From NCBI GenBank assembly GCA_024654525.1, contig JANLHI010000013.1, positions 57,124-121,123 on the forward strand: a DNA stretch of 64,000 bases. The letters run 5' to 3'. A program made the position numbers and the translations under genes. Below, one piece after another: positions 9,032-17,094 of this stretch (the stretch's first letter is position 1; every line of letters starts with the position of its first letter). The notes under the pieces are model-generated. The model saw only the letters and a list, made by a program, of their open reading frames with translations, did not search any database and was not told the DNA's origin. Source of the stretch: Patescibacteria group bacterium. Its GTDB lineage: Bacteria; Patescibacteria; Paceibacteria; UBA6257; 2-01-FULL-56-20.

Positions 9032-9472
9032 ATGAATATGAGAGAAAAAATGGCACATGTAAAAGTTCGCACACGAGAAGGACAGGTGATGATGCTCTCT
9101 ATTCTTGCATTGGGAGGGATATTTCTTGCGGCAACCACCGTTGCGGGAATGTTGATGGTGGCGCAAATACGGCAGTCGGCGGATTTTCAATCTTCAACCC
9201 GGGCAATCGCTGCGGCGGACACGGGAATTGAATGGGCGCTCTATAGCAGAACACACCCCGATCCAAACGATGCACTTCCGATGCCATCACTCCTTAGCAA
9301 TGGAGCTACGGTGGACGTGCGTTGTTTCAATGAGTTGCAGCAAGAAATTTTAGAAAGTGACGGAGGATGCAGTAACGCGTCGACGACCATTATCCAATCA
9401 AGCGGGACTTTTTTGGATGCAAGTCGTATTTTCCAAGTGCAGGACGTAAATCCGTTTATTCCGGGTTTTTAG
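9032..9472 (+). CDS. PilX-like pilus accessory protein
   Basis: 146 residues with a REGQVMMLSILALGG start and one N-terminal transmembrane helix (about residues 20-45) followed by an 'AADTGIEWALYSR' segment. This pattern is shared by PilX-type proteins, where the second half of the helix carries the AA(D)TG(I/V)E motif. The classic G|F..E prepilin site is absent, so processing by PilD is uncertain. Last pilus gene before ligA, which follows after 6 bp. Confidence 0.65.
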   Translation: MNMREKMAHVKVRTREGQVMMLSILALGGIFLAATTVAGMLMVAQIRQSADFQSSTRAIAAADTGIEWALYSRTHPDPNDALPMPSLLSNGATVDVRCFNELQQEILESDGGCSNASTTIIQSSGTFLDASRIFQVQDVNPFIPGF

Positions 9473-9478
9473 GCAATT

Positions 9479-11548
9479 ATGAAAGTATCTGATGCAAAAA
9501 CCCGTATTGCCCATTTGCGGCGCGAGATTGACCGCTATCGGTATGAGTACCACGTACATGATAAATCGCTTATCTCCGATTCGGCGCTTGATTCTCTCAA
9601 AAAAGAACTTTTTGATTTAGAAAAAGAGTTTCCGCAACTTATTACTCCGGATTCTCCAACACAACGCGTGGCGGGAAAGCCTCTTCCGGAATTCAAAAAA
9701 GTAACGCGTGAAGGGCGTCAAAGAATGAATTCTCTCGAAGATGCATTCTCCGAAGAAGATATGCGCGATTGGCTTGACCGGCTTCAGAACTATCTCGGGA
9801 AGAAGATTTCCGCACCGTTCTACTGTGATTTAAAGATGGATGGTTTGGCAGTTGAGCTTGTCTATGAGAATGGAATGCTTGTGCAGGGTTCTACAAGGGG
9901 TGATGGGTTTACCGGTGAAGACGTGACACAAAACCTTAAAACCATAGATGCGATTCCGTTGCGACTCGCGGGAGAGAAAATTCCGGAAAAGCTTTTTGTG
10001 AGAGGTGAGGTGTTTATGAAAAAAAAGGAGTTTGAAAGAATTAATCGCGAACAGCAAGAAAAAAATGGAAAACCGTATGCGAATCCTCGGAATGTCGCAG
10101 CCGGCTCCATTCGACAACTTGATCCGAAAATCGTTTCACGCAGAAATTTGGATTTTTTCGCCTATGGCATCGTGAATGGCGACGAGGACAATGAAGAGAA
10201 ATATATGGAGATGTATCCTTCTCATAGCGTGGAATACGAAACCTTGCGAAGGTATGGGATTAAGACAAACCCTCATGGGAGAGCGGTGCGCACACTCAAG
10301 GAAGTGTTTGCATTTCATGCAGAAGTGAAAAAGCTTCGGGAAAAATTGCTGTATGAGATAGATGGCACAGTGGTAACCGTGGACGACACTCAAATTTTTC
10401 GTGATGCGGGAATTATTGGGAAAGCGCCTCGTGCCGCAGTAGCGTATAAATTTTCTCCGCGCGAAGCAACCACAATAGTGGAAGACATTAAAGTGCAAGT
10501 GGGGCGTACGGGTGCGCTTACGCCCGTGGCAATCATGCGTCCGGTGGAAGTGGGGGGAGTTACCATCACTCACGCGACACTTCATAATGCAGATGAGATT
10601 GAAAGATTAGGACTTAAAATCGGTGACACGGTTATTGTAAGTCGTGCAGGAGATGTAATTCCCCAAGTGATGAAAGTTTTGAAAGAATTGCGTACGGGGA
10701 AAGAGAAAAGATTTACAATGCCTTCTCGATGTCCCGTGGATGGATCGCCAATCACGCGTGACGGAGTGGCATATCGTTGTTCAAGTGCCGTATGCGGCGC
10801 GAAGCATCGCGAGTCGCTTTATCACTTTGTTGCACGCGGAGCATTTAATATGGAGGGACTTGGCACAAAGATAATAGACCGATTTCTTGATGAAGGGCTT
10901 ATTACGGATGCCGCGGATATTTTCACGCTTAAAAAAGGAGATATTGAAGTACTTGAGCGGTTTGGAGAGAAATCTGCTGAAAATATCATTAAAGAAATTG
11001 AGGAGAAAAAGAGAGTATCTTTGCCACGATTCCACTTTGCGTTGGGTATCCTTCATGTAGGAGAAGAGACGGCTGCCGCGCTTTCGCGCGCAATTTCAAA
11101 TCTTAGTTCGCCGGCTGGTGGAGAAATTTCCAAACCAATGCATGTGCTGAATGTGTTTCGAAAGATGACTCTTGATGATTTACAAAAAATTCAAGATATA
11201 GGACCGAAGGTTGCGCAGAGTATCCATGATTGGTTTTGCGAACCGAGAAACCTCAAATTTATTAAGCGGCTTGATGATGCGGGCGTGGAGATAGAGAAGT
11301 ATGTATCATCGGGTGTGGGGGGGAGGTTATCGAATAAAATTTTTGTACTTACCGGATCACTCAAATCTTTGTCTCGAGACGCGGCAAAGGAAAAGATTCG
11401 TACGTTAGGGGGAGACGTCACGGATTCGGTGAGTAAAAAAACCGACTACGTGGTTGCAGGGGAAGCGCCGGGTTCGAAATTTGAGAAAGCGAAAAAGCTG
11501 GGAGTAACAATCCTGAGCGAGAAGGAATTTTTGAAGTTAATCCAATAA
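9479..11548 (+). CDS. ligA: NAD-dependent DNA ligase
   Basis: 689 residues, full length for LigA: domain Ia, adenylation domain with the nucleophile Lys119 in DLKMDG, OB fold, zinc finger, helix-hairpin-helix repeats and a C-terminal BRCT domain starting near residue 610. It seals nicks in replication and repair using NAD+. The zinc site reads C418-x2-D421...C434-x4-C439, with Asp where E. coli has Cys411. ligA sits directly behind the pilus genes (6 bp), probably co-transcribed. Confidence 0.96.
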   Translation: MKVSDAKTRIAHLRREIDRYRYEYHVHDKSLISDSALDSLKKELFDLEKEFPQLITPDSPTQRVAGKPLPEFKKVTREGRQRMNSLEDAFSEEDMRDWLDRLQNYLGKKISAPFYCDLKMDGLAVELVYENGMLVQGSTRGDGFTGEDVTQNLKTIDAIPLRLAGEKIPEKLFVRGEVFMKKKEFERINREQQEKNGKPYANPRNVAAGSIRQLDPKIVSRRNLDFFAYGIVNGDEDNEEKYMEMYPSHSVEYETLRRYGIKTNPHGRAVRTLKEVFAFHAEVKKLREKLLYEIDGTVVTVDDTQIFRDAGIIGKAPRAAVAYKFSPREATTIVEDIKVQVGRTGALTPVAIMRPVEVGGVTITHATLHNADEIERLGLKIGDTVIVSRAGDVIPQVMKVLKELRTGKEKRFTMPSRCPVDGSPITRDGVAYRCSSAVCGAKHRESLYHFVARGAFNMEGLGTKIIDRFLDEGLITDAADIFTLKKGDIEVLERFGEKSAENIIKEIEEKKRVSLPRFHFALGILHVGEETAAALSRAISNLSSPAGGEISKPMHVLNVFRKMTLDDLQKIQDIGPKVAQSIHDWFCEPRNLKFIKRLDDAGVEIEKYVSSGVGGRLSNKIFVLTGSLKSLSRDAAKEKIRTLGGDVTDSVSKKTDYVVAGEAPGSKFEKAKKLGVTILSEKEFLKLIQ

Positions 11549-11550
11549 CC

Positions 11551-11594
11551 GGATCACTACACCATTCGACGATCGGCGGATGGTGTAGTGAGTC
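11551..11594. terminator. Hairpin after ligA
   Basis: CACTACACCAT (11555-11565) pairs perfectly with ATGGTGTAGTG (11580-11590), and GGA/TCC extends the stem. There is no T-tract, so termination is likely but not certain. Confidence 0.5.
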
Positions 11595-11641
11595 CTCTGT
11601 TTGAAAAATAAAGGAGAGTTCCTTATACTGTGTGGGGCTAT

Positions 11642-11716
11642 GCGGGCGTGGTGTAGCCCGGTTAACACGTTCCCCTGTCACGGGAAAGATCGCCGGTTCG
11701 AATCCGGTCGCCCGCG
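11642..11716 (+). tRNA. tRNA-Asp (anticodon GTC)
   Basis: Full cloverleaf: acceptor GCGGGCG/CGCCCGC, anticodon loop CTGTCAC with GTC, T arm GCCGG-TTCGAAT-CCGGT, discriminator G. CCA is not encoded. The last 15 bases belong to a 16-bp direct repeat found again at 12147-12162. Confidence 0.95.
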
Positions 11717-11717
11717 C
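11702..11717 (+). repeat. Left copy of 16-bp tRNA-3' direct repeat (att-like)
   Basis: ATCCGGTCGCCCGCGC, the 3' end of tRNA-Asp plus one base. An exact copy at 12147-12162 closes a 445-bp unit holding the GIY-YIG gene. This is the layout of integration at a tRNA 3' end. Confidence 0.75.
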
Positions 11718-11869
11718 CGCGTAAAGACTTGCTAAAGCAAGTCCACGCGGCTTCGCCCGAGAAGTCGAAGTGGATGAAGCTGAAGCTTAGTCTTAGCGAG
11801 TCGCGTGATGAGCTTGGCACGTGAGGTAACCCTTTTACGTGCCGTAGCGAATTTTACGCGACAGCGCTA
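11716..11869 (+). other. Highly structured region between tRNA-Asp and GIY-YIG gene
   Basis: Two strong folds. First, GCCGCGT (11716-11722) pairs with ACGCGGC (11745-11751) and inside it GACTTGC (11726-11732) pairs with GCAAGTC (11737-11743). Second, TAGCG and TCGCGT (11794-11806) pair with ACGCGA and CGCTA (11856-11869), enclosing GGCACGT/ACGTGCC (11816-11822/11837-11843). Nested stems of this size with a homing-type nuclease gene next door suggest a functional RNA or DNA substrate; the identity is unknown. Confidence 0.5.
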
Positions 11870-11873
11870 GGAT
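11868..11873 (+). promoter_or_regulatory. -10-like box before GIY-YIG gene
   Basis: TAGGAT ending 6 nt before the ATG at 11880; transcription would begin at the start codon. Confidence 0.4.
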
Positions 11874-11879
11874 TTATAC

Positions 11880-12140
11880 ATGTACTGGGTGTATGTTTTA
11901 GAGAATCAGAATGACAAGGGCTGGTATATTGGTTATACCATTAATCTTGAGAAGAGGTTAAGGGAACACCAGTCTGGATACGGCTCTCGCACAACAAGTG
12001 CCAGGAATAATTGGGAAATGATATATTACGAAGGTTATAAAAATCAACTAGATGCAAAAGGCAGAGAGAGATTTCTGAAAAGTGGTTCGGGTAGGAAATT
12101 TCTGAAGAAGCAGCTTAAAAATTATTTAGGCGTTGAGTAG
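11880..12140 (+). CDS. Small GIY-YIG domain endonuclease-like protein
   Basis: 86 residues, a stand-alone GIY-YIG fold. The signature strands appear as WVYVLEN and WYIGYT (G-Y in place of the second tract), followed by Arg in KRLREHQ, and a Glu in GRERFLKSG; the C-terminus KKQLKNYL is typical of the UvrC-type/YhbQ-like group. Its base composition is more AT-rich than ligA. It is the only gene in a 445-bp unit bounded by copies of the tRNA-Asp 3' end, so it probably belongs to a mobile or formerly mobile element. Confidence 0.85.
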   Translation: MYWVYVLENQNDKGWYIGYTINLEKRLREHQSGYGSRTTSARNNWEMIYYEGYKNQLDAKGRERFLKSGSGRKFLKKQLKNYLGVE

Positions 12141-12146
12141 TGAACC

Positions 12147-12162
12147 ATCCGGTCGCCCGCGC
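12147..12162 (+). repeat. Right copy of 16-bp tRNA-3' direct repeat
   Basis: Exact copy of 11702-11717, lying 7 bp after the GIY-YIG stop codon with no other tRNA sequence around it. Confidence 0.75.
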
Positions 12163-12176
12163 GTTAGAAATCTGTT

Positions 12177-12195
12177 CGCCCCGCTTTGCGGGGCG
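12177..12195. terminator. GC-rich hairpin
   Basis: CGCCCCGC-TTT-GCGGGGCG, a perfect 8-bp stem without a T-tract, just outside the right repeat of the GIY-YIG unit. Confidence 0.4.
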
Positions 12196-12283
12196 TTACA
12201 GTTTCTTACGTCCCGCCGTAGATCGGGAGTAGCGAATATGCGAAGGTGGACAAGTCTGTTCGCCTCCGCATCTTAAAAGGGAT

Positions 12284-12472
12284 GTGAGTAAAAGACAGTC
12301 CCACCATAAAAGTCCAGATAAAATAATCATATGTTGTACTCCTTTTGGCGATAGGACTAGCTTGCCAATGGGAACAATCAAAACTTCTGTGCTTAAGTTT
12401 CAGACGGGTGCAGGAGTTTTGAAGAAAGAAGGAGATGGTTTTATGGAGTGTATTTATTTGCCTTCACAGTGA
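12284..12472 (+). CDS. Possible small hypothetical protein
   Basis: A 62-codon frame starting with GTG after an AAAAGGG stretch that could serve as a Shine-Dalgarno. The product is basic with two cysteines and shows no domain I recognise. The 12163-12545 interval otherwise holds one hairpin and nothing else I can identify, so this frame may be a remnant or chance. Confidence 0.3.
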   Translation: MSKRQSHHKSPDKIIICCTPFGDRTSLPMGTIKTSVLKFQTGAGVLKKEGDGFMECIYLPSQ

Positions 12473-12545
12473 GAAACTGCAAAAGCCATCTTTGAACCTG
12501 TTGGTATTTCGGGTTTATTAAGAATTTTGATAAAATAAAAATAAT

Positions 12546-13175
12546 ATGAATACCAATGATTCAGCAAAAACAATAGTGTGCTACGGCGACTCAAACACTT
12601 GGGGTAGAGCTCCTAAAGCTGGGCGTTATCCTAGAAGTGTAAGATGGACGGGTTTTTTGCAAAAATTACTGGGGGATAATTATGAGGTGATAAGTGAAGG
12701 AGTTAGCGGAAGAACATTCGTAGTAGTAGACCCAGAAAATCCTTGGAGGTCTGGCATTACGCACTTGAAATCAATTTTAAGAAGCAATTTACCAATTGAT
12801 GTAATGATAATAATGCTTGGGACTAACGATACTAAGGATAAATTTAATCTAGAATTGGAAGATATTGGAAAACATCTGCAACAAACAATTGATTTAATAA
12901 GAAAAGAAGATATAAAGAATATCTTGATTGTGTGTCCGTCTGATATTGTTATACCTGAAAGTGGCATCGCAGACCCAAGGTATATAGGGGGTTCAGATAA
13001 AATGAAAAAATTGCCGAAACTCTATAAGGAGGTTGCAGATAAAAATAATTGCCATTTTATAGATGCGGGGCAATATATTGCTTCAAGCACAATAGATGGC
13101 CTTCACCTTGAACCCGAAGCCCATAAAAAACTTGCGGAGGTGTTAAGAGATGAAATCCTTAAAATGGCAATATAA
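12546..13175 (+). CDS. SGNH/GDSL-family hydrolase
   Basis: 209 residues with all blocks of the SGNH fold: GDSN at residues 14-17 (nucleophile Ser16), a Gly in block II (GVSGRT), GTND at about 90 and the catalytic DGLH at about 184. It resembles bacterial esterase/acylhydrolases of the arylesterase type. There is no signal peptide, so it would act in the cytoplasm. The gene is clearly richer in A+T than ligA or the pilus genes, which may mean recent acquisition. A TAAAAT box (12531-12536) ends 9 nt before the ATG. The substrate cannot be told. Confidence 0.85.
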   Translation: MNTNDSAKTIVCYGDSNTWGRAPKAGRYPRSVRWTGFLQKLLGDNYEVISEGVSGRTFVVVDPENPWRSGITHLKSILRSNLPIDVMIIMLGTNDTKDKFNLELEDIGKHLQQTIDLIRKEDIKNILIVCPSDIVIPESGIADPRYIGGSDKMKKLPKLYKEVADKNNCHFIDAGQYIASSTIDGLHLEPEAHKKLAEVLRDEILKMAI

Positions 13176-13181
13176 CCATCT

Positions 13182-13309
13182 ATGACCGGTGATTTGGAAA
13201 ATAAAATAAGGAGAGCAAAAGAATTTACCACTACTTCGAGGTAATTTTCAAAAGAGTGTATGGAGTCGAGTATTCCGATGAAGAAGCGCGCGAGTCCGAC
13301 TATTTTTAA
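13182..13309 (+). pseudogene. Frameshifted remnant of a small protein gene
   Basis: Starting at ATG 13182 the frame reads MTGDLENKIRRAKEF and then loses sense; a +1 shift near 13226 restores a protein-like tail, YHYFEVIFKRVYGVEYSDEE, that ends at the TAA at 13307. The two pieces join naturally into one helical small protein. I do not know the family; it looks like a decayed small-gene relic. Confidence 0.4.
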
Positions 13310-13344
13310 CTGATTAATCTCGATAAAGATAGGCAAAAAAATGC

Positions 13345-13350
13345 TATGAT
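13345..13350 (+). promoter_or_regulatory. -10 box before membrane protein gene 13357
   Basis: TATGAT ending 6 nt before the ATG; predicted leaderless start. Confidence 0.45.
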
Positions 13351-13356
13351 AAGCTG

Positions 13357-13737
13357 ATGTTTCAAGAAAAGAAAAAAATTCTTTGGGAAATTGCGCTATC
13401 CGTGGGTATTGTGTTTATTCCCACATATTTTATTTATCAAAGTTTGGCAGAAGTCACCTCATTTTGGGAGGCGCAGAATTTATGGAGTATCGCACTTGCA
13501 GTGTGCTGGATAGTGGTTGCTGCCGGTTATTATCACCAAGGATGGTTAGTGCACACAAAACGAAAATCAGATGATGTGTCTCTTGTGCTTCCTTCTGCAG
13601 TGTTTATGGTGCAATGCATTTTGTTTGTAAAAGGAATTTATTATCAGGATTGGTCTCTCATATGGGGGGCAATAGTGGTCAATTCCGGCGTAGTATTTAG
13701 TTTGTTTCAGATTTGGAGGGTACGAAAGAATTCATAA
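13357..13737 (+). CDS. Small integral membrane protein, unknown function
   Basis: 126 residues with four predicted membrane helices at about 10-30, 45-65, 78-95 and 100-120, a short basic loop (HTKRKSDD) between helices 2 and 3 and a basic C-terminus. No domain is recognisable. It stands alone between a gene relic and the next accessory gene. Confidence 0.65.
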   Translation: MFQEKKKILWEIALSVGIVFIPTYFIYQSLAEVTSFWEAQNLWSIALAVCWIVVAAGYYHQGWLVHTKRKSDDVSLVLPSAVFMVQCILFVKGIYYQDWSLIWGAIVVNSGVVFSLFQIWRVRKNS

Positions 13738-13746
13738 TGATATGTT

Positions 13747-14379
13747 ATGAGGAATATGGTTCATTCGAATCTTACAAAAGACGAAATTCGCATATTCAAA
13801 CGCCTCACCACACCCGCGAAAATCCAGGACTTTCTCGATACTATTCCCATCAACTTTGAGAAGCATGGAGAAACTCTTTTTTCACCGCGGTGTGTATTTC
13901 GTGAATACAAAGCGCATTGTTTTGAAGGGGCATTGTGTGCCGCTGCGGTGTTGTGGTTCCATGGCGAGCGTCCGTTGATTATGAATCTCGAAAGTGCAGA
14001 GGGAGATGATGACCATGTTATCGCGCTCTTTAAGCGTTATGGATGTTGGGGCGCGATTACTAAAACCAATCATGCCGTCTTGCGCTTCCGCGAGCCGGTA
14101 TATAAGACCGTACGGGAACTGGTGATGTCTTTTTTTCACGAATATTTTTTGGACGACGGAAAAAAGACTTTGCGGATGTACTCCGATCCACTGGATCTCT
14201 CCAAGAGGCGTTTTAAAGGATGGGTTACCTCCGAGGAGGGTCTTTGGGGCATCAACGAGGCATTTGATGAGGGACTGTATAATCCGCTTATCAATGCAAT
14301 GCAGATAAAAAATCTTCGCGTTGCGGATTCAATAGAGATACGGGCAGGAAAGTTGGTGATGTGGAAGAAGGGGAGATAG
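13747..14379 (+). CDS. Conserved protein of unknown function, possible Cys-His fold
   Basis: 210 residues, soluble. It has a CFEGALCAAAVLW segment at about residue 58, DDDHVIALF at about 90 and a TNHAVLRFREPVY segment at about 108. The Cys / His / Asn-His spacing is reminiscent of transglutaminase- or papain-like folds, but this is a guess. The C-terminal part contains an FHEYF block and a basic tail. ATG 13756 (MVHSNL) is an alternative start. Neighbouring genes are unrelated, so context does not help. Confidence 0.6.
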   Translation: MRNMVHSNLTKDEIRIFKRLTTPAKIQDFLDTIPINFEKHGETLFSPRCVFREYKAHCFEGALCAAAVLWFHGERPLIMNLESAEGDDDHVIALFKRYGCWGAITKTNHAVLRFREPVYKTVRELVMSFFHEYFLDDGKKTLRMYSDPLDLSKRRFKGWVTSEEGLWGINEAFDEGLYNPLINAMQIKNLRVADSIEIRAGKLVMWKKGR

Positions 14380-14417
14380 GCTATGGGATTATTTAATGCG
14401 TTTGGTATTCTGAAGAT

Positions 14418-14684
14418 ATGTCAGAACGCATTACCGCTATCACCGTCACCTGTAAATGCGGGCAAAAACTTTTTAAGTATCAAAAAGCGGGAACGGGAAG
14501 ATTGATTAAATGTTTCATTGCTCGTATTCTTGCGGATTACACCGGGATTCCTGAAAAAATAGGACTTGGTATTGCGGTGCTTTGTCCCGCATGCGGGGGG
14601 CGTGTAGGCACCACGCAGCGGATTCACGGAAGCGTGGCGATAAAATTGAATCAAGGGCAGATTCAGGGAGTGCGAATTGGGTGA
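14418..14684 (+). CDS. Small zinc-ribbon-like protein
   Basis: 88 residues with CKC near residue 12, a middle Cys at about 32 and CPAC at about 56, a likely treble-clef/zinc-ribbon arrangement. The N-terminal part resembles small 'com'-type zinc-finger proteins. A TATTCT box at 14406-14411 ends 6 nt before the ATG. The role is unknown; nucleic-acid binding is possible. Confidence 0.5.
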   Translation: MSERITAITVTCKCGQKLFKYQKAGTGRLIKCFIARILADYTGIPEKIGLGIAVLCPACGGRVGTTQRIHGSVAIKLNQGQIQGVRIG

Positions 14685-14689
14685 TATAA
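14684..14689 (+). promoter_or_regulatory. -10 box before P-loop gene 14698
   Basis: TATAAT, 8 nt before ATG 14698, overlapping the stop region of the preceding gene; it decides the start codon. Confidence 0.5.
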
Positions 14690-14697
14690 TGCACGCT

Positions 14698-15177
14698 ATG
14701 GTTATTCTCTTAAATGGTTCAATTAATTCAGGAAAAACCACTATCGCAAAGTTGCTTCAGAAGAAGATGTCAGATACCGCTTTTATTGAAGTGGATGACC
14801 TGCGCAATTTTGTTTCTTGGATGCCGCTCGCACAATCCATACCATTGAATTTGCAGAATGCGGTGGCGGTTGCAAATAATTTTCTTAAACGGAAGCTCAA
14901 CGTGATTATTGCATACCCGTTTTCGCAGAAGGGCTATCAGTATTTTCGTAAAAATTTAAAAATAACAAGGAACGCTATTTACGTATTTACCTTGCGACCG
15001 CAGGAAGAAATTGCTTCTCATAACCGCGGGGATCGAACACTTACGAGATGGGAGAAGAAAAGGATTCATGTCCATTACAAAGATGAGATTGCAAATCCCA
15101 AGTTCGGAGTTGTGATTGATAGTAGTGAGCATACTCCCATGCGTACTGCTGCGATAATTCTTAAATATTTAAAGTAA
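14698..15177 (+). CDS. P-loop kinase-like protein
   Basis: 159 residues. Walker A NGSINSGKTT is near the N-terminus, a DD pair (EVDDLRNF) marks the substrate-binding Asp seen in small-molecule kinases, and HNRGDRTL resembles an LID-type arginine segment. It is close in layout to chloramphenicol phosphotransferase-like and shikimate-kinase-like proteins. The start at 14698 places the Walker A loop directly behind a single beta strand, as usual; an upstream TTG at 14677 would precede the -10 box. The substrate is unknown. Confidence 0.7.
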   Translation: MVILLNGSINSGKTTIAKLLQKKMSDTAFIEVDDLRNFVSWMPLAQSIPLNLQNAVAVANNFLKRKLNVIIAYPFSQKGYQYFRKNLKITRNAIYVFTLRPQEEIASHNRGDRTLTRWEKKRIHVHYKDEIANPKFGVVIDSSEHTPMRTAAIILKYLK

Positions 15178-15240
15178 TCAAAAATCCCCTTTCTCATAGG
15201 ACAGCTTCTCATTGTCTGTGGTGATTACTAAACAATGGGG

Positions 15241-15246
15241 TATACT
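15241..15246 (+). promoter_or_regulatory. -10 box before Cys-rich protein gene
   Basis: TATACT ending 9 nt before the ATG at 15256; nearly leaderless. Confidence 0.45.
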
Positions 15247-15255
15247 ATGTAAAAT

Positions 15256-17094
15256 ATGTTTGTATGCCAAAACTGTAAAAATTCATTTTCCATTACTTCC
15301 GAAGACACCGATTTCTATAAAAAAATAGGAGTACCACCGCCAACATTTTGTTGGCTATGTCGTGCGCAGCGGAGGATGGCATTCAGAAATGAAAGGATGC
15401 TTTACAAAAGAAAGAGCGATTTTTCAGGGAAAGAAATTTTTTCGATGTATGCACCCGCCTCTACTACTGTTGCGGCGGGCGAGTCCGATTCGGGATATAA
15501 AGTATATGAAAAAGAGGTGTGGGTATCGGATCAGTGGGATCCTCTCCAATATGGAAAGAAGTATGATTTCAGTCGCCCTTTTTTTGAGCAGTTTAACGAG
15601 TTGCTTCACGAAGTTCCGCTTAAAAACCTTAATGTGGTAAACGGTGTCCGGAGTGATTATAGTAATAACTTTACCGAGCCGAAGAATTGTTATTTATGTT
15701 TCAACGGCAACAAATCGGAGGATTGCATGTATAGTCACGGGCTTACGCAATGCAGTGATTGTGTTGATGTATCGCACCTTTCAAAGTGTGAAAGTTGTTA
15801 TGAAAGCTTTTGGCTTACGGGGTGTTCCCGCAATGTGGGGTGTGAGAATTGTGAAAACTCTTTCAATCTCTGGTTTTGCAAGAACTGCGTGGGGTGTTCC
15901 GACTGTGTAGGATGCGTGGGGCTTCGTAAAAAGCAATATTATATTTTCAACCGCCCTTATTCAAAAGAGGAGTATCAAGGAAAATTTAAGGAATTGAATC
16001 TCGGTTCGTGGGAGTCATACCAAAAGATTAAAACGCAGGCAGAGGAATTGCACCTTAATTTTCCAAACAAATTTATTGATGGATTGAATAATGCGCGCGT
16101 GAGCGGTAATTATGTGGATCATTCAAAAAATGTTCATGATTCCTTCTTTGTACGTGAAGGAGAAAATCTGAAGTTTTGCCAATATCTTCAGGAGCTTCCC
16201 GGGTGTAAGGATTGTTATGACTGGTCGGTGTGGGGTGACAATGGACAGTTGATGTATGAGTGTCATGCGTGCGGATTAGGAACGCAGAATGTTCGGTTTT
16301 CCCTTTTTGTGCAAGAGGATTCACATGACATCGAATATTCCATGATATGCAGTGGCTCGCATCACTTGTTTGGGTGCGTGGGACTCCGCAAGAAGGAATA
16401 TTGCATTTTTAACACGCAATACCGCAAAGAAGAGTGGGAAGCGCTTGTGCCAAAAATCCGCGAACACATGAATGCAATGCCATATATCGACAAAGCAGGG
16501 TGCATATATAAATATGGTGAATTTTTCCCTGCGGAACTTGCACCTGTGGCATATGAAGAATCCATGGCGCAGGAGTATTTTCCCTTGAACGAGGAGGAGA
16601 TTAAGAAAAATGGGTATGTGTGGCGCGACTTCGGAAATCGGAATTACACTCCTACGCTTACGTTTGAAAAAATCCCTGACAATATTACCGATGTTCCCGA
16701 TTCTATTACCGATGAGGTTATTTCGTGCGCTCATGCAGGAAAGAAGTGCGGGCAATTATGCGTGAGTGCATTCCGCATTACCGTTGATGAGCTTACATTT
16801 CACAAAAAATTGGGAATACCGTTGCCGCGCATGTGCCACAATTGCCGGACGTTTGAGCGTTTGAAACGTCGCACGGGGTTGCAGCTTTTTGAGCGGAGAT
16901 GTGAGTGCGCCGGAAGCGTATCAAATAACGGATTATATACAAATACCGTGGTACATTCTCACGGCGAAAATCAGTGTGCTACACGATTTGAGACTGCGTA
17001 CGGACCAGACCCGAATTCTGCCGAAAGCTCCCGCGAGGCAAGGCGGAAAGAGATACTATATTGCGAAGAGTGTTATCACGCGGAAGTAGCATAA
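15256..17094 (+). CDS. Large Cys-rich multi-zinc-ribbon protein
   Basis: 612 residues with over 50 cysteines, mostly as CxxC and CxxCxxC. The N-terminal module (residues 1-50: CQNC ... KKIGVPPPTFCWLCR) is repeated near the C-terminus (about 505-560: KKLGIPLPRMCHNCR). Between them a CxxC-dense stretch (about 140-225) and a second one (about 310-380) each end in GCVGLRKK-x-Y-x-IFN at about 218 and 372, so the centre is also duplicated. No signal peptide or membrane helix is present. Regular short Cys spacing suggests stacked turns holding many metal ions, but the function is unknown. I recall similar uncharacterised proteins as common in Patescibacteria. Confidence 0.75.
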   Translation: MFVCQNCKNSFSITSEDTDFYKKIGVPPPTFCWLCRAQRRMAFRNERMLYKRKSDFSGKEIFSMYAPASTTVAAGESDSGYKVYEKEVWVSDQWDPLQYGKKYDFSRPFFEQFNELLHEVPLKNLNVVNGVRSDYSNNFTEPKNCYLCFNGNKSEDCMYSHGLTQCSDCVDVSHLSKCESCYESFWLTGCSRNVGCENCENSFNLWFCKNCVGCSDCVGCVGLRKKQYYIFNRPYSKEEYQGKFKELNLGSWESYQKIKTQAEELHLNFPNKFIDGLNNARVSGNYVDHSKNVHDSFFVREGENLKFCQYLQELPGCKDCYDWSVWGDNGQLMYECHACGLGTQNVRFSLFVQEDSHDIEYSMICSGSHHLFGCVGLRKKEYCIFNTQYRKEEWEALVPKIREHMNAMPYIDKAGCIYKYGEFFPAELAPVAYEESMAQEYFPLNEEEIKKNGYVWRDFGNRNYTPTLTFEKIPDNITDVPDSITDEVISCAHAGKKCGQLCVSAFRITVDELTFHKKLGIPLPRMCHNCRTFERLKRRTGLQLFERRCECAGSVSNNGLYTNTVVHSHGENQCATRFETAYGPDPNSAESSREARRKEILYCEECYHAEVA

